From assembly GCA_046483065.1 (NCBI GenBank), contig JAWODW010000044.1, positions 147,029-211,028 on the forward strand: DNA of 64,000 nucleotides, in the 5' to 3' direction. A program made the translations under genes and the position numbers. Of this stretch, positions 8,222 to 17,191 are shown in pieces (position 1 is the first letter of the stretch; each line of letters begins with the position of its first letter). The DNA is from JAWVYT01 sp046483065 (lineage in GTDB: Bacteria; Gemmatimonadota; Gemmatimonadetes; Longimicrobiales; RSA9). A model generated the notes under the pieces. That model worked only from the letters and a program-made list of their open reading frames with translations, was not told the origin of the DNA and did no database searches.

Positions 8222-9279
8222 GGTCCGCCCCCGGGGAGACCGGTGAGCCGGCCGTGGATCAGGCGAGCGAGCGTCGCGGCTGCCTCATCCATCCGGGGCC
8301 CGGGCCGGTTCACCAGGTCCGGGTCCACGAGGTGGACGCGGCCGGTGCGTACGGCGGGCACGCTCCGCCACCCGGGTCGTCCCCGGAGCGCGGCCAGGGG
8401 CGCTCGGGTCGCCGACCCGACGATGACGATCTCCGGCCCCCGACGCACCACCTCCTCCAGGGAGAGCTGGGGCCAGAGGATGTCCATGTCGGCCAGGACG
8501 TTCCGGGCCCCGGCCCGGTCCAGGAGCTGGTCCACGAAGGTGCCGGGGCCGGCGGCCATGAGGGGGTCCATCCCGATGAGGAAGAGGACCTCCGGCCGGC
8601 CCCGGCCCGCGACGGCGGCGGTCACGGCTTCGAACCCGGCTTCCACCTCGGCGATGGCGGTCCCGGCGGCGCTGTCGCGGGCCAGCAGCGTGCCCAGGTC
8701 CCGGGCCGTCTCGAGCCCCTCCTCGATGGTCTCCGATGGCGCCGCGTAAACGGCGATGTCCATGGCCTCGAGACGCGCCACCAGCGACCGGCTGGGGGCG
8801 TCGGGCCACGCCACCACCAGGTCGGGCCGGCGCGCGGCGAGCCACTCGACGCTCGGCGTCAGCCCGCCGCCCACCGACGGGAGCGTGTCCACCGCCGGGT
8901 GGTGGTCGTAGTCGGTGCGGGCCACGAGACGGTCGGCCGCGTCCAGGGCGATAACCCACTCGGTCACCGACGGCATCATGGAGACGATCCGCCGGGCGGG
9001 GGCGTCGAGGGTCACGGTCCGGTTGGCGCCGTCGACCACGGAGAGGGGTCCGCGGCTCGCGGCCGAGTCGGCGGGCGCGGCGCTCTCTCGGCTCGCGGCG
9101 TCCTCACCGGTGCAGGCGGCGAGAGCGGAGAGGAGGAGGGTGAGCGCCAGCGCCACGGGTCCGGGACCGCGACGGGCGGGCCATCGGCTGAACGGTGGGG
9201 CGTCAGCCCGGTTGGCCGGTCCGGTGGCCTGACGCGCCGGCCAGCGCGTGGCCGCCCTGATGGCAGGGTCTGGATGCAT
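8218..9279 (-). CDS. btuF: Cobalamin-binding periplasmic lipoprotein
   Basis: The substrate-binding subunit (353 residues). A long basic N-terminus leads into a hydrophobic stretch and the lipobox LAAC with Cys at 56, so it is a lipid-anchored receptor. The mature part has the two-lobed BtuF/FhuD pattern: RIVSMMPSVTEWVIAL, then PDLVVAWPDAPSR, and in the second lobe VLFLIGMDPLMAAGPGTFVDQLLDRAGARN. The 40 residues before the hydrophobic core are unusual; no better internal ATG exists, although a shorter non-ATG start is possible. It is the first gene of the operon, about 100 bp after the B12 riboswitch. Confidence 0.9.
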   Translation of the reverse strand: MHPDPAIRAATRWPARQATGPANRADAPPFSRWPARRGPGPVALALTLLLSALAACTGEDAASRESAAPADSAASRGPLSVVDGANRTVTLDAPARRIVSMMPSVTEWVIALDAADRLVARTDYDHHPAVDTLPSVGGGLTPSVEWLAARRPDLVVAWPDAPSRSLVARLEAMDIAVYAAPSETIEEGLETARDLGTLLARDSAAGTAIAEVEAGFEAVTAAVAGRGRPEVLFLIGMDPLMAAGPGTFVDQLLDRAGARNVLADMDILWPQLSLEEVVRRGPEIVIVGSATRAPLAALRGRPGWRSVPAVRTGRVHLVDPDLVNRPGPRMDEAAATLARLIHGRLTGLPGGGP

Positions 9280-9382
9280 TGTGGCCCGTCTCCCTCATTC
9301 GGGGGGATACGGGCCGTTGGCGGTCACGAGACCGGTCAGCGCACCGCGTCCCCTCGCCCTCGAAGGGTGTTTGATAGCGGGC

Positions 9383-9590
9383 ACGAGCGGAGTCGGTCTC
9401 CTGGCTCGAGGCGGCGTCGCTCGCCTTCCCGGTCGCGCCCGTGCATCGGGGCTCCCAGTGGCACTCTGAGCGGGCCATCCGTACCTGCGCACGATCGGTG
9501 ATCGGTCGTGCGCCCGGTCCGGGCCTCTTACAGTGGCGGGGCCGCGCCGGATTCGCACCGGCTTCCGTTGGACCCCGCTCGCGTTATGGG
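9383..9590 (-). promoter_or_regulatory. Cobalamin (AdoCbl) riboswitch upstream of btuFCD
   Basis: Read on the minus strand, the conserved blocks occur in canonical order: GCCGGTGCGAATCCGGC (9546-9562), then CCCCGCCACTGT, then a GCCACTGG block (complement near 9455-9464), GGGAAGGCGAGC, and the B12 box GAGCCAGGAGACC (9395-9407). This is the aptamer of the cobalamin family. In such riboswitches ligand binding usually hides the ribosome-binding site or ends transcription, turning uptake genes off when B12 is plentiful. btuF begins about 100 bp downstream. Confidence 0.95.
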
Positions 9591-9656
9591 CTGAACGTAC
9601 CGGTGCGGCGGCCGGATGGTCAACCGCGGGGGCGCGCTTCCGAGAGGGGCCGGGTG

Positions 9657-10946
9657 TCAGGCTCCGGCCGCCGCCGGGTCTGCCACGCTGCCGGTGTCGG
9701 GCGGGACCGTGTCGCGGACGGCGGTGTCGGTGGCGGTGGTCCGTCGGCCGACCCGTGGCGTCTGGGACGGATTGGAGAGCTGGATGGTGGGCTGGATGTC
9801 GGGGATCGAGTCGAAGCCGGCGGTGGGGCGGGCCGGTGCGGCTGCGGGCTGCCGGGTCGCAGTCGGCTGGCGCCGGGCCGTCGGCTGCGGCGTCTCGCCC
9901 GGCGGCTCGGTGCTGCCCGTGCGGATGTCCGCGGTGTCGACGGCAGCGGGGGCTGTGCGGGGATCGCAGCGGTCCTCGAAGATCCCGCGCCAGCTGCCAC
10001 CTTCACGGCCTACGGCCCGGAACCATGACGCGCCGGTGCCGAAGACCTCGAGGAGGATCTCGACGGTGCCGTCGTCGTCCCAGTCGAGGAAATCGATGAC
10101 GCGGGGTGCGGCCTTCCCGCCGCTGTAGTCGGTGAACCCGACGAACGCGGGTTCGTAGCCGTCCTGGCCGCGCGGTGTGAAGACCACGAAGAGGGCGGCC
10201 CCGGTGTCGTCGCCGCCGAGCCCCAGGGAGTCGTCGACCAGGTAGGTGGCGGTGAACCCCGGATCGGGGCTGGCGGCCAGCGGGAACGGCTGGAGCTGGG
10301 CCCGGGCCGCGGCGATGTTCGGCACGGTGACGTCCCGCTCCCGGAGCATGTCGTCGGCGAGCATGTCGCTGACCACCTCCATGCTGCGTGTCGGCTGCGA
10401 CGTCTGATGGTCGCGGCTCCCGGGGGCCGCGGCGGCGCTCATGGCCAGAAACTCGGTCCCGGTATCGGCTTCGCCGGTCAGGTCCATGCTGCCGGTGGCC
10501 CGGGGGACGGGCCGGCAGACGGCGTCCACCGGGAGAGCGGCGGCGTCCACGGTCAGGGTGCCGACCCGCCGACCCTGCCGGAAGAGGGCGAGGTCGGTGC
10601 CCGGCCCGAGGAATGCCTCGATGAAGCGAGCGCCGAAGGCCTCGATGTCGTCGCCGGGCTCGATGGGTCTCAGGCCGCCATCGGTAACGTGGGCCACGGG
10701 GATGACGGTGGGGCCTGCGCTGTCTCGGTGGACGTAGAAGAGGACGGGCTCTTCCGCGACCGGACTCGCGGGCTCGGCCTCGGCGGTGTCATCGGTCCGG
10801 GGAGGTGGGGGTACGACGCCGATGTCTATACCACCCCATTCCACGTTGTCGCAGCCCCCCACAGCGATTACCATGAGGAGAACCGCGAGGCGGCAGGCCC
10901 TCTGGAAGGGCCGGAGACGGGTCGTTCTGGTCAGTGTCGCTCCCAC
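9657..10946 (-). CDS. Hypothetical secreted lipoprotein with Pro/Thr-rich C-terminal tail
   Basis: A 429-residue protein of unknown function. A basic N-terminus, hydrophobic stretch and lipobox VGGC (Cys32) mark it as a lipoprotein. The middle (about 60-330) has no motif I recognise; segments such as VIDFLDWDDDGTVEILLEVFG resemble FG-GAP-like or VCBS-like calcium-binding turns. The last 90 residues are low-complexity (repeats of Pro, Thr, Arg and Gln), a probable linker or wall-spanning tail. The GTG at 10944-10946 is the only start that keeps the signal intact. It lies upstream of the B12 riboswitch on the same strand and diverges from the flavin reductase-like gene. Confidence 0.7.
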   Translation of the reverse strand: MGATLTRTTRLRPFQRACRLAVLLMVIAVGGCDNVEWGGIDIGVVPPPPRTDDTAEAEPASPVAEEPVLFYVHRDSAGPTVIPVAHVTDGGLRPIEPGDDIEAFGARFIEAFLGPGTDLALFRQGRRVGTLTVDAAALPVDAVCRPVPRATGSMDLTGEADTGTEFLAMSAAAAPGSRDHQTSQPTRSMEVVSDMLADDMLRERDVTVPNIAAARAQLQPFPLAASPDPGFTATYLVDDSLGLGGDDTGAALFVVFTPRGQDGYEPAFVGFTDYSGGKAAPRVIDFLDWDDDGTVEILLEVFGTGASWFRAVGREGGSWRGIFEDRCDPRTAPAAVDTADIRTGSTEPPGETPQPTARRQPTATRQPAAAPARPTAGFDSIPDIQPTIQLSNPSQTPRVGRRTTATDTAVRDTVPPDTGSVADPAAAGA

Positions 10947-11008
10947 CCGCGGAAGGTAAAGGACCGCAGATCACCGACGCAATGAGGGGAAGGCCGCACG
11001 AGACTTCC

Positions 11009-11485
11009 ATGGCCATTGAAGAAGCGGAATTCCGCAGAGTGCTCGGGCACTTCGCCACCGGTGTGGCGGTGCTGGCCGCACGGGCGGACGGGCCGCCGCG
11101 AGGGCTCACGGCCAACGCCATCGCGTCGGTGTCGCTGGAGCCGCCGCTCGTGCTGGTCTGCGTGGGGCGTACCGCCGACACCCACGACGTGATCGTGGAG
11201 GCCGACGCCTTCGCCATCAGCGTGCTGCGGGAGGACGGCGAGGTGCTGGCTCGCCGGTTCGCCGACTACGACGCGGACGTTCGGTTCGATGGCGTGGCGT
11301 ACACCACGGCGGTGACGGGCGCGCCGATCCTCGAGGAGGCGCTGGCGTGGGTGGACTGCCGTCTCTGGGCCCGTTACGACGGGGGCGACCACACGATCTT
11401 CGTCGGCGAGGTGGTGGACGCCGACGCCGAGGACGGATCCCCGCTCACGTACTTCCGGGGCGGGTACGGCCGGATGGCACCCTGA
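11009..11485 (+). CDS. Flavin reductase-like FMN-binding domain protein
   Basis: A 158-residue single-domain protein of the flavin reductase-like family. Members reduce free FMN with NAD(P)H for partner monooxygenases or act as FMN-dependent oxidoreductases. Recognisable parts: FRRVLGHFATGVAVLAAR at the start, GLTANAIASVSLEPPLVLVCVG (FMN contact), FAISVLREDGEVLARRFA in the middle, and HTIFVGEVVDADAEDGSPLTYFRGGYG at the end, typical of the fold. I chose the ATG at 11009 because the domain begins immediately after it; another ATG lies 27 bp upstream. The stop TGA shares a base with the next ATG (TGATG), suggesting coupled translation with the membrane-SDR gene. Confidence 0.85.
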   Translation: MAIEEAEFRRVLGHFATGVAVLAARADGPPRGLTANAIASVSLEPPLVLVCVGRTADTHDVIVEADAFAISVLREDGEVLARRFADYDADVRFDGVAYTTAVTGAPILEEALAWVDCRLWARYDGGDHTIFVGEVVDADAEDGSPLTYFRGGYGRMAP

Positions 11486-12810
11486 TGGCGAAGACGCGGA
11501 CGTGGCCCCGGGGCGTGGCGGCGTTCGGCGCCGGGTTGGCGCTCGGCGCGGGCTCCCTGGCGGCCGGGGCGCTGCTCCTGTACGGCGACGACGGGTTCCT
11601 CTCTGCCGCCGGGCTCCTGATGGCCGTCGCGGTGGGCGCCGTGACCGCCGGGCTCTGGGTCGGCGCGCCGGATCGGTCCGTGCCCGGGCACCGGCGGGTG
11701 CTGGGCCGGTGGATGTTCGCCATCGGGGCCATGGTGGTGGCGTCATTCGTCGCCACGTTCTGGCTCCGGTCGCCGACGCTCCAGGCCAGCCGGTGGGGCC
11801 CCCCGGTGGCCGTGGCGCTGCTGCTTGCGGAGCCGGCCTACGCCATTGGCGCACTCCTGGCGGGGCTGGAGGCGCGGCGCCGGGCGTGGCTGGGCGAGCG
11901 CTGGTTCGCCGTGCAGGCCGCCACCGGCGGGCCGCGAGCGCCGGGTGTGGCGGTCCCGGCCTTGCTGGGTACTGCAACCGGGGTCGCGCTGGCCGCCGGC
12001 TGGCTGGTACCCGCGTTTCCGCCGGGACCGGTCTTCCTGGGGCTGGCGCTGCTGTTGACGCTGGCCGGGTCGCTGGAGATGGGCCTGGCCACAGAACCGA
12101 AGGAAGGGACCATGTCGGACCGTGTGGTGGTCGTGACGGGAGTGGGCGGCCGTGGCCAGGTGGGCTTTGCCGTGGCCGAGGCGTTCGTGGGGCAGGGTGC
12201 GCGGGTGGTGGTGACGGGCCGGACCGAGGAGGTGTCCGACCACGCCCGGGAGCTGGGCGACGACGTGGTGGGCGTGGTGGCGGACCTGGCGGACGCCGAT
12301 GGCGCCGAGAAGGTGGTGGACGCCGTACGGGAGCGCTGGGGCCGGCTGGACGTACTGGTGAACGTGGCCGGCGGGCTCCACGTCATGAAGTCCGTGGCCG
12401 AGACCTCCCCGGACGCGTGGCAGGAGGAGGTGGACGCCAACGTGCGGACGACGTTCCTCATGACCCGGGCGGCGCTCCCGCTGCTCCGGGACGCGCAGGG
12501 CGCCATCGTGAATTTCGCGTCGCCGTCCGGGCTCCGGGCCACGAGCGGGATGGCCGCCTACAACGTGGGGAAGGCGGGTGTGGTGGCCTTGACCCGGTCC
12601 ACGGCGCTGGAGGAGAAGGACAGTGGCGTGCGGGTGAACGCCATCGCGCCCGGCGTGGTCGACACGGTCCAGAACCGGGAGCAGATGGGTGAGGACGCCA
12701 TGGACTGGGTGGAGCGGGAGGAGATCGCCCGGGCGGTCCTCTTCCTGGCCGGCCGCGCCGGCGCCGGCGTGAACGGCGAGACGATCCGGGTCATGGGACG
12801 GCAGATCTGA
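11485..12810 (+). CDS. Fusion of a six-helix membrane domain with a short-chain dehydrogenase/reductase
   Basis: A 441-residue open frame. Residues 1-205 contain about six hydrophobic helices (for example GVAAFGAGLALGAGSLAAG and GVAVPALLGTATGVALAAG) and match no family I know. Residues 210-441 form a complete SDR: a nucleotide-binding TG-x3-RGQVG loop, NVAG (in place of NNAG), a catalytic Ser in NFASPSG, and YNVGK as the Y-x3-K pair. The SDR begins at MSDRVVVVTG, whose ATG (12112) is preceded by a strong Shine-Dalgarno (AAGGAAGGG, 12100-12108). So either the two halves are fused, or one frame makes both the long form and a free SDR from an internal start. Substrate unknown. The gene is coupled to the flavin reductase-like gene. 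Confidence 0.75.
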   Translation: MAKTRTWPRGVAAFGAGLALGAGSLAAGALLLYGDDGFLSAAGLLMAVAVGAVTAGLWVGAPDRSVPGHRRVLGRWMFAIGAMVVASFVATFWLRSPTLQASRWGPPVAVALLLAEPAYAIGALLAGLEARRRAWLGERWFAVQAATGGPRAPGVAVPALLGTATGVALAAGWLVPAFPPGPVFLGLALLLTLAGSLEMGLATEPKEGTMSDRVVVVTGVGGRGQVGFAVAEAFVGQGARVVVTGRTEEVSDHARELGDDVVGVVADLADADGAEKVVDAVRERWGRLDVLVNVAGGLHVMKSVAETSPDAWQEEVDANVRTTFLMTRAALPLLRDAQGAIVNFASPSGLRATSGMAAYNVGKAGVVALTRSTALEEKDSGVRVNAIAPGVVDTVQNREQMGEDAMDWVEREEIARAVLFLAGRAGAGVNGETIRVMGRQI

Positions 12811-12889
12811 TGGAGCGGCGGATGGAGCGGCGAGACGGCCGGACCCGTCGGTCCCGGGGCGCCGATCGAGCCGTGGGAGCCGTCCCGAC

Positions 12890-14356
12890 GTGCTGATCGC
12901 CCACCTGGCCGATCTGCACCTCGGCTACCGGGCGTATCACCGGCTCGCGCCGGGCGGGACCAACCAGCGCGAGCAGGACGTGGCCGACGCCGTGGCCGCC
13001 GCCATCGACGGCGTGGTGGAGGCCGCGCCCGACCTGGTGCTGGTGGCCGGCGATGTCTTCCACACCGTCCGGCCGTCGAACAGCGCCATCATGGACGGGT
13101 TCCGCCAGTTCATGCGTCTGCGGGCCGGGCTGCCCGACGTGCCGGTGGTCATGATCGCCGGGAACCACGACTCGCCCCGGAGCGCGGACACCGGCAGCAT
13201 CCTCCGGCTCCTGGCGGAGATCCCGGACGTCCACGTGGTGGACGACGGCGCCGCCTACGTCCGCCTCGAGGCCCTGGATGCATCCGTGCTCTGCCTCCCC
13301 CACGTCGCCCTCATGGGCGACGAGCCGCCGGTCATCGAGCCCGATCGGGACGCCGCAGCCAACGTGCTGATGCTCCACGGTACCGTCGCCGGTGCCGGGA
13401 TCGACGAGGCGCTCCTGCGGATGGTGGAGTACGGTGGCGCACACCTGGACCGGTCCGAGCTCGACGAGGAGGTCTGGGACTACATCGCCCTGGGCCACTA
13501 CCACAACGCGCTCCGTGTGGCGCCGAACCTCTGGTACGCCGGCGCCACGGAGCGGACGGCCACGAACATCTGGGCCGAGGCCGACACCCGGAAGGGCTGG
13601 GTACTGTATGACGCGGAGGCGCGGAGTGGGGAGTTCAGGGATATCCCGACCCGCGAGGTGGTCGATCTGCCGAGGTTCAGCGCGAGGAGGGGCGCGGAGG
13701 GCGCGGAGGGCGCGGAGGGCGCGGAGGGCGCGGAGGGCGCGGATTCGGACACCTGGCTCACCGCTGAGGAGATTGACGGGCGGATCGCGGAGGCGGTGAC
13801 GGATCTGCCGGGGGGTGTGGAGGGGAAGATTGTGCGACTGGTGATCACGGATGTGCCCCGGGACCTCTTCCGTGAGCTCGACCACCAGCAGATCCGGGCG
13901 CTGAAGGCCGAGGCGCTCCACTTCCACCTCGACGCCCGTCGCCCGGAGGTCCGGGAGCGGCTCATCACCGAGGAGGTCCGTCGCCGTACGCTGGAGGAGG
14001 AGCTGGAGGCGTTCCTCGAGGCGTGGGAGCCCACGACGCCCGGGATCGACCGGGAGCGGCTGCTGGAGGTGGGCGCCCGGTACCTGGCGGATACCGAGGA
14101 CTGGCGGGAGGCCCTCGATCTGCCGCTGGAAGAGTCCAGCGATCAGAGTCCAGAGTCTGGAGATCAGGATCTGGCGTCGCTGCGACGTGCCGACCCTTCC
14201 GGTGAGGATGGGGATGGAGAGAATGAGGCGGAGCTACAGGTACAGGCCGAGGTAGAGGGAGACGGAGAGGACGAAGCAGCGGGCCCGGCCGGAGGAGCCG
14301 ACCCCACCCCCACCCCCAGCCCCACCCCCGGTACGAAGACGCCGGAGGCGTCATGA
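12890..14356 (+). CDS. sbcD: Exonuclease SbcD (Mre11-like nuclease subunit)
   Basis: The nuclease partner of SbcC (488 residues), which opens hairpins and degrades double-strand ends. Metallophosphoesterase motifs appear in order: HLADLHLGYR (5-14), LVAGDVFH, IAGNHDSPRS, MLHGTV and ALGHYHN. The start is GTG, immediately before the conserved strand. Two unusual segments interrupt an otherwise standard protein: a run of five AEG repeats near residues 269-283 (9-bp DNA repeat), and a C-terminal acidic and Pro/Thr-rich tail of about 80 residues that includes a dispersed DNA repeat (see findings). The stop overlaps the SbcC start (ATGA). Neither oddity disturbs the catalytic core. Confidence 0.92.
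   Translation: MLIAHLADLHLGYRAYHRLAPGGTNQREQDVADAVAAAIDGVVEAAPDLVLVAGDVFHTVRPSNSAIMDGFRQFMRLRAGLPDVPVVMIAGNHDSPRSADTGSILRLLAEIPDVHVVDDGAAYVRLEALDASVLCLPHVALMGDEPPVIEPDRDAAANVLMLHGTVAGAGIDEALLRMVEYGGAHLDRSELDEEVWDYIALGHYHNALRVAPNLWYAGATERTATNIWAEADTRKGWVLYDAEARSGEFRDIPTREVVDLPRFSARRGAEGAEGAEGAEGAEGADSDTWLTAEEIDGRIAEAVTDLPGGVEGKIVRLVITDVPRDLFRELDHQQIRALKAEALHFHLDARRPEVRERLITEEVRRRTLEEELEAFLEAWEPTTPGIDRERLLEVGARYLADTEDWREALDLPLEESSDQSPESGDQDLASLRRADPSGEDGDGENEAELQVQAEVEGDGEDEAAGPAGGADPTPTPSPTPGTKTPEAS
13691..13743. repeat. 9-bp in-frame tandem repeat in sbcD
   Basis: About six copies of GGCGCGGAG encode AEG repeats between the nuclease core and the capping domain. The unit resembles the CTCCGCG-type intergenic repeats seen elsewhere in the window, so it may derive from one inserted in frame. 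Confidence 0.8.
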
Positions 14357-16755
14357 GACTGGACCGCCTCAAGCTGACCAACTTCCGGCAGCACGCAGAC
14401 ACGGAGATCGATTTCGCCTCCGGCGTCACCGGTATCATCGGGCCGAACGGAGCGGGGAAGAGCACGCTGCTGGAGGCGGTGGCGTGGGCGATCTACGGGG
14501 CGCCGGCGGCCCGGGGCACCAACGAGACGATCCGTTTCGCACGGGCGGAGCCCCGGAGCACGGTGCGGGTAGAGCTGGAGTTCGGGCTGGTGGGGCACGA
14601 CTACCGGGTGGTGCGTACGCTCACGGCGGCGGACGTGTACCTGGACGGCGACGAGCGACCGGTGGCCACCAGCATCCGGGGCGCCACCGACTACCTCCAG
14701 CAGCGGCTGGGGATGACGAAGGACGAGTTCTTCAACACGTACTTCACCGGCCAGAAGGAGCTCCAGTTCCTGGCCCAGATGGGCCCTACGGAGCGCGGCC
14801 GGTTCCTGGCCCAGGTCCTGGGCTACGAGCGGCTCCGGCTGGCGCAGGAGCGGGCGCGGGCCCGGCGGAACGATCTGCGGCACGAGATCGACGGGCTGAA
14901 GCAGGCCATGGCCGACCCGTCGTCGCTCAGGGCGGAGCTGGAGGCGGCCCGGGGTCAGCGCGAGGAGGTACGGGAGAAGGTGGACGCGCTGCGGTCGTCG
15001 GAGGAGACGGCCCGGTCCGCGCTGGAGGAGGTGACGCCGAAGTGGGAGGCGATCCAGGCGTCGCAGGAGCGGGCGTCGAAGCTGGAGCACGAGCGGGAGA
15101 TGGCGGTCCGTGAGGTCGAGGCCGCGAAGCGGGCGGTGGAGAAGGCCCGGGAGGAGCTGGCCTCGCTGGCCGGGGCCGAGAAGGAGCTGGAGGGGCTGCG
15201 GGAGGAGCTGGAGCCGCTGCCGTCGCTCACCGAGGAGGTCCGGGCGCTCGGGGCGCTGGCGCAGCAGCACGCCCGCCGCGAGCCGCTGGCCGCCCAGGTC
15301 GAGGAGCTGAAGAAGGAGCTGGCCGAGGGCGAGAAGCGGCTGGAGAAGCTCGGCCAGGCGCCGGAGTACGTGGAGCGGTTCCGGGGCGAGCTCGACGAGC
15401 TGAAGGCGTCGCTGGCCGAGGCCGAGCAGGCGGCGGAGCGGGAGCGCGACGCGTGGCAGCAGGACCGCCAGGAGGTCCGGACGCGGCTCCAGACGTACAA
15501 GGATCGGACGTCGGAGCTGCAGCAGCAGCTCGATCAGCTCCGGGACGCCGGCCCCGAGGGCACGTGCCCCACGTGCGGCCGGCCGCTCCACGACCACTAC
15601 AGCCAGGTGCTGACCGACCTGGAGGACGAGTGGGAGTCGCTGGTCCAGGACGGGAAGTGGCTGAAGAAGCGGGAGGGCCAGCTGGAGAAGAAGCCCGACG
15701 CGCTGGCCGAGGCGGAGCGGGCGCGGACGGAGCTCCAGGCCCGGATCGAGGACCGGCAGAAGAAGCTGAACCGGTCGGAGCAGGCGGTGGAGGAGGCCGG
15801 GAAGCTGACGAACGAGCTGGAGCGAAAGCGGGGCACGCTGGCGGCGAAGGAGAAGGAGCTGGCGGCGATCCCCGCCGACTACCGCCCGGAAATTCACGCG
15901 GCGAAGGAGAAGCGGCTGGAGGCGCTCCGGGAGGTGGAGCGGAGGGCCACGCGGCTGGAGGCGGCCGTGTCGCGGAAGCAGAAGCTGGAGGAGGAGCGGG
16001 CGGAGGCCGACGAGCGGCGAGCGGCGGCGGAGGAGCGGGGCACCGAGATCCGGGAGGAGCTGGAGTCGCTGGACTTCGACCGGGAGCGGTTCGAGACGTT
16101 GAAGCGGGAGCACGAGGCAGCGGCCGCGGCCGTGCAGAAGACCGCGGTGGAGCTGACGGCGGCGCAGGGGCAGCTGGAGCGGGCCGAGGACCGGCTGGCG
16201 GCGGCGGAGAAGGGCCGGGCGCGGTACGAGGAGCAGAAGGAGTCCCTCGACGCCATGGAGACCGAGCGCCGGCTCAACACCGAGCTCGACGCGGCGTTCA
16301 ACCAGCTCCGGGTGGACCTGAACGCACGGGTCCGGCCGGAGCTGAGCGAGCTGGCCAGCGCGTTCCTCACCGACATCACCGCGGGCCGCTACACGGCGCT
16401 GGAGATTGACGAGAGCTACAATGTGCTGGTGCTGGACGAGGGCGAGGAGAAGCCCGTGATCAGTGGCGGGGAAGAAGACATCGCGAACCTGGTCCTGCGG
16501 CTGGCCATCAGCCAGATGATCGCCGAGCGGGCCGGCCACCCGCTGAACGCGCTGATCCTCGATGAGGTGTTCGGCGGGCTCGATGTGGCCCGGCGCGACA
16601 ACGTGATCCAGCTCCTGCACGGGCTGACGGGGCGGTTCGAGCAGGTTATCCTGATCACGCACATCGAGTCGATCCGGGAGGGGCTCGACAACGTGGTGCG
16701 GTGCAGCTTCGACGAGCGAACGGGGGCGAGCGTGGTCACGCCGTTGACGGTGTGA
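14353..16755 (+). CDS. sbcC: Exonuclease SbcC (Rad50-like ATPase subunit)
   Basis: An SMC-like ATPase of 800 residues that forms the SbcCD end-processing complex. The N-terminal lobe has LTNFRQHADTEIDF and Walker A GPNGAGKST (about 34-42). Long heptad-rich coiled coils (about 175-690) flank a central zinc hook CPTCGRPL near residue 405. The C-terminal lobe contains ISGGEEDIANLVLRLAIS (signature), LILDEVFGGLD (Walker B with D-loop) and ILITHIES (switch His). It is shorter than the roughly 1050 residues of the E. coli protein, mainly through shorter coiled coils, which is common in Rad50-type bacterial forms. Translation is coupled to sbcD by a 4-bp overlap. Confidence 0.94.
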   Translation: MRLDRLKLTNFRQHADTEIDFASGVTGIIGPNGAGKSTLLEAVAWAIYGAPAARGTNETIRFARAEPRSTVRVELEFGLVGHDYRVVRTLTAADVYLDGDERPVATSIRGATDYLQQRLGMTKDEFFNTYFTGQKELQFLAQMGPTERGRFLAQVLGYERLRLAQERARARRNDLRHEIDGLKQAMADPSSLRAELEAARGQREEVREKVDALRSSEETARSALEEVTPKWEAIQASQERASKLEHEREMAVREVEAAKRAVEKAREELASLAGAEKELEGLREELEPLPSLTEEVRALGALAQQHARREPLAAQVEELKKELAEGEKRLEKLGQAPEYVERFRGELDELKASLAEAEQAAERERDAWQQDRQEVRTRLQTYKDRTSELQQQLDQLRDAGPEGTCPTCGRPLHDHYSQVLTDLEDEWESLVQDGKWLKKREGQLEKKPDALAEAERARTELQARIEDRQKKLNRSEQAVEEAGKLTNELERKRGTLAAKEKELAAIPADYRPEIHAAKEKRLEALREVERRATRLEAAVSRKQKLEEERAEADERRAAAEERGTEIREELESLDFDRERFETLKREHEAAAAAVQKTAVELTAAQGQLERAEDRLAAAEKGRARYEEQKESLDAMETERRLNTELDAAFNQLRVDLNARVRPELSELASAFLTDITAGRYTALEIDESYNVLVLDEGEEKPVISGGEEDIANLVLRLAISQMIAERAGHPLNALILDEVFGGLDVARRDNVIQLLHGLTGRFEQVILITHIESIREGLDNVVRCSFDERTGASVVTPLTV

Positions 16756-17191
16756 CCACAGAGCTGAGATCTGAGAGTTGAGATCTGAGTGGTTCGCGGC
16801 TGGGCCGGGTCCAGGGACTCGGCGACGGGGCTCGCGGCGGGGGTGCACGGTGGGGTCCAGGCTTCGAGGCTCGGCAGCGTTCCTCAACTTCGACTACCCG
16901 TCACGAAGGGCTCGACGGTTCGAAGGGCTCGAAGGGGAGGGGCGGAGATTTCCCCCGGATCGTGCGCGGGCGGCCGTGCCCAACCCGACTCGATGGTGGG
17001 GTTGCCGGCTGGCTTCGGGATTCGCGAAGAAGTTCGAGTTGGCCGGCTTCGAGTTCTTCGTGGTTCTTCGAACACTTCGTGACAGACGTTTCCTCGAAGA
17101 TGCTGACGCCGGGAAGGTTGCCGGGGCCGCGAAGATGGGAGAAGTTGGACGCGGTTGGACGATGTTCGACGCAGTTTCGACGGATACAGCC
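16756..17191. other. Gene-free stretch between sbcC and the thioredoxin-like gene
   Basis: No convincing gene. TGAGATCTGAG occurs twice near 16764-16790, and TCGAAGGGCTCGAAGGG-type direct repeats follow near 16905-16935. The sequence around 17030-17100 is rich in GTTCGAG/CTTCG words. Frames through it look non-coding. The promoter of the thioredoxin-like gene should lie in its last part. Confidence 0.5.

Noticed and set aside
7391..8749. 452-codon plus-strand open frame
   Set aside because: Antisense to btuC and btuF; Gly/Asp/His-rich shadow.
14164..16887. 907-codon minus-strand open frame
   Set aside because: Antisense shadow of sbcC; Leu/Arg/Pro-rich without domain motifs.
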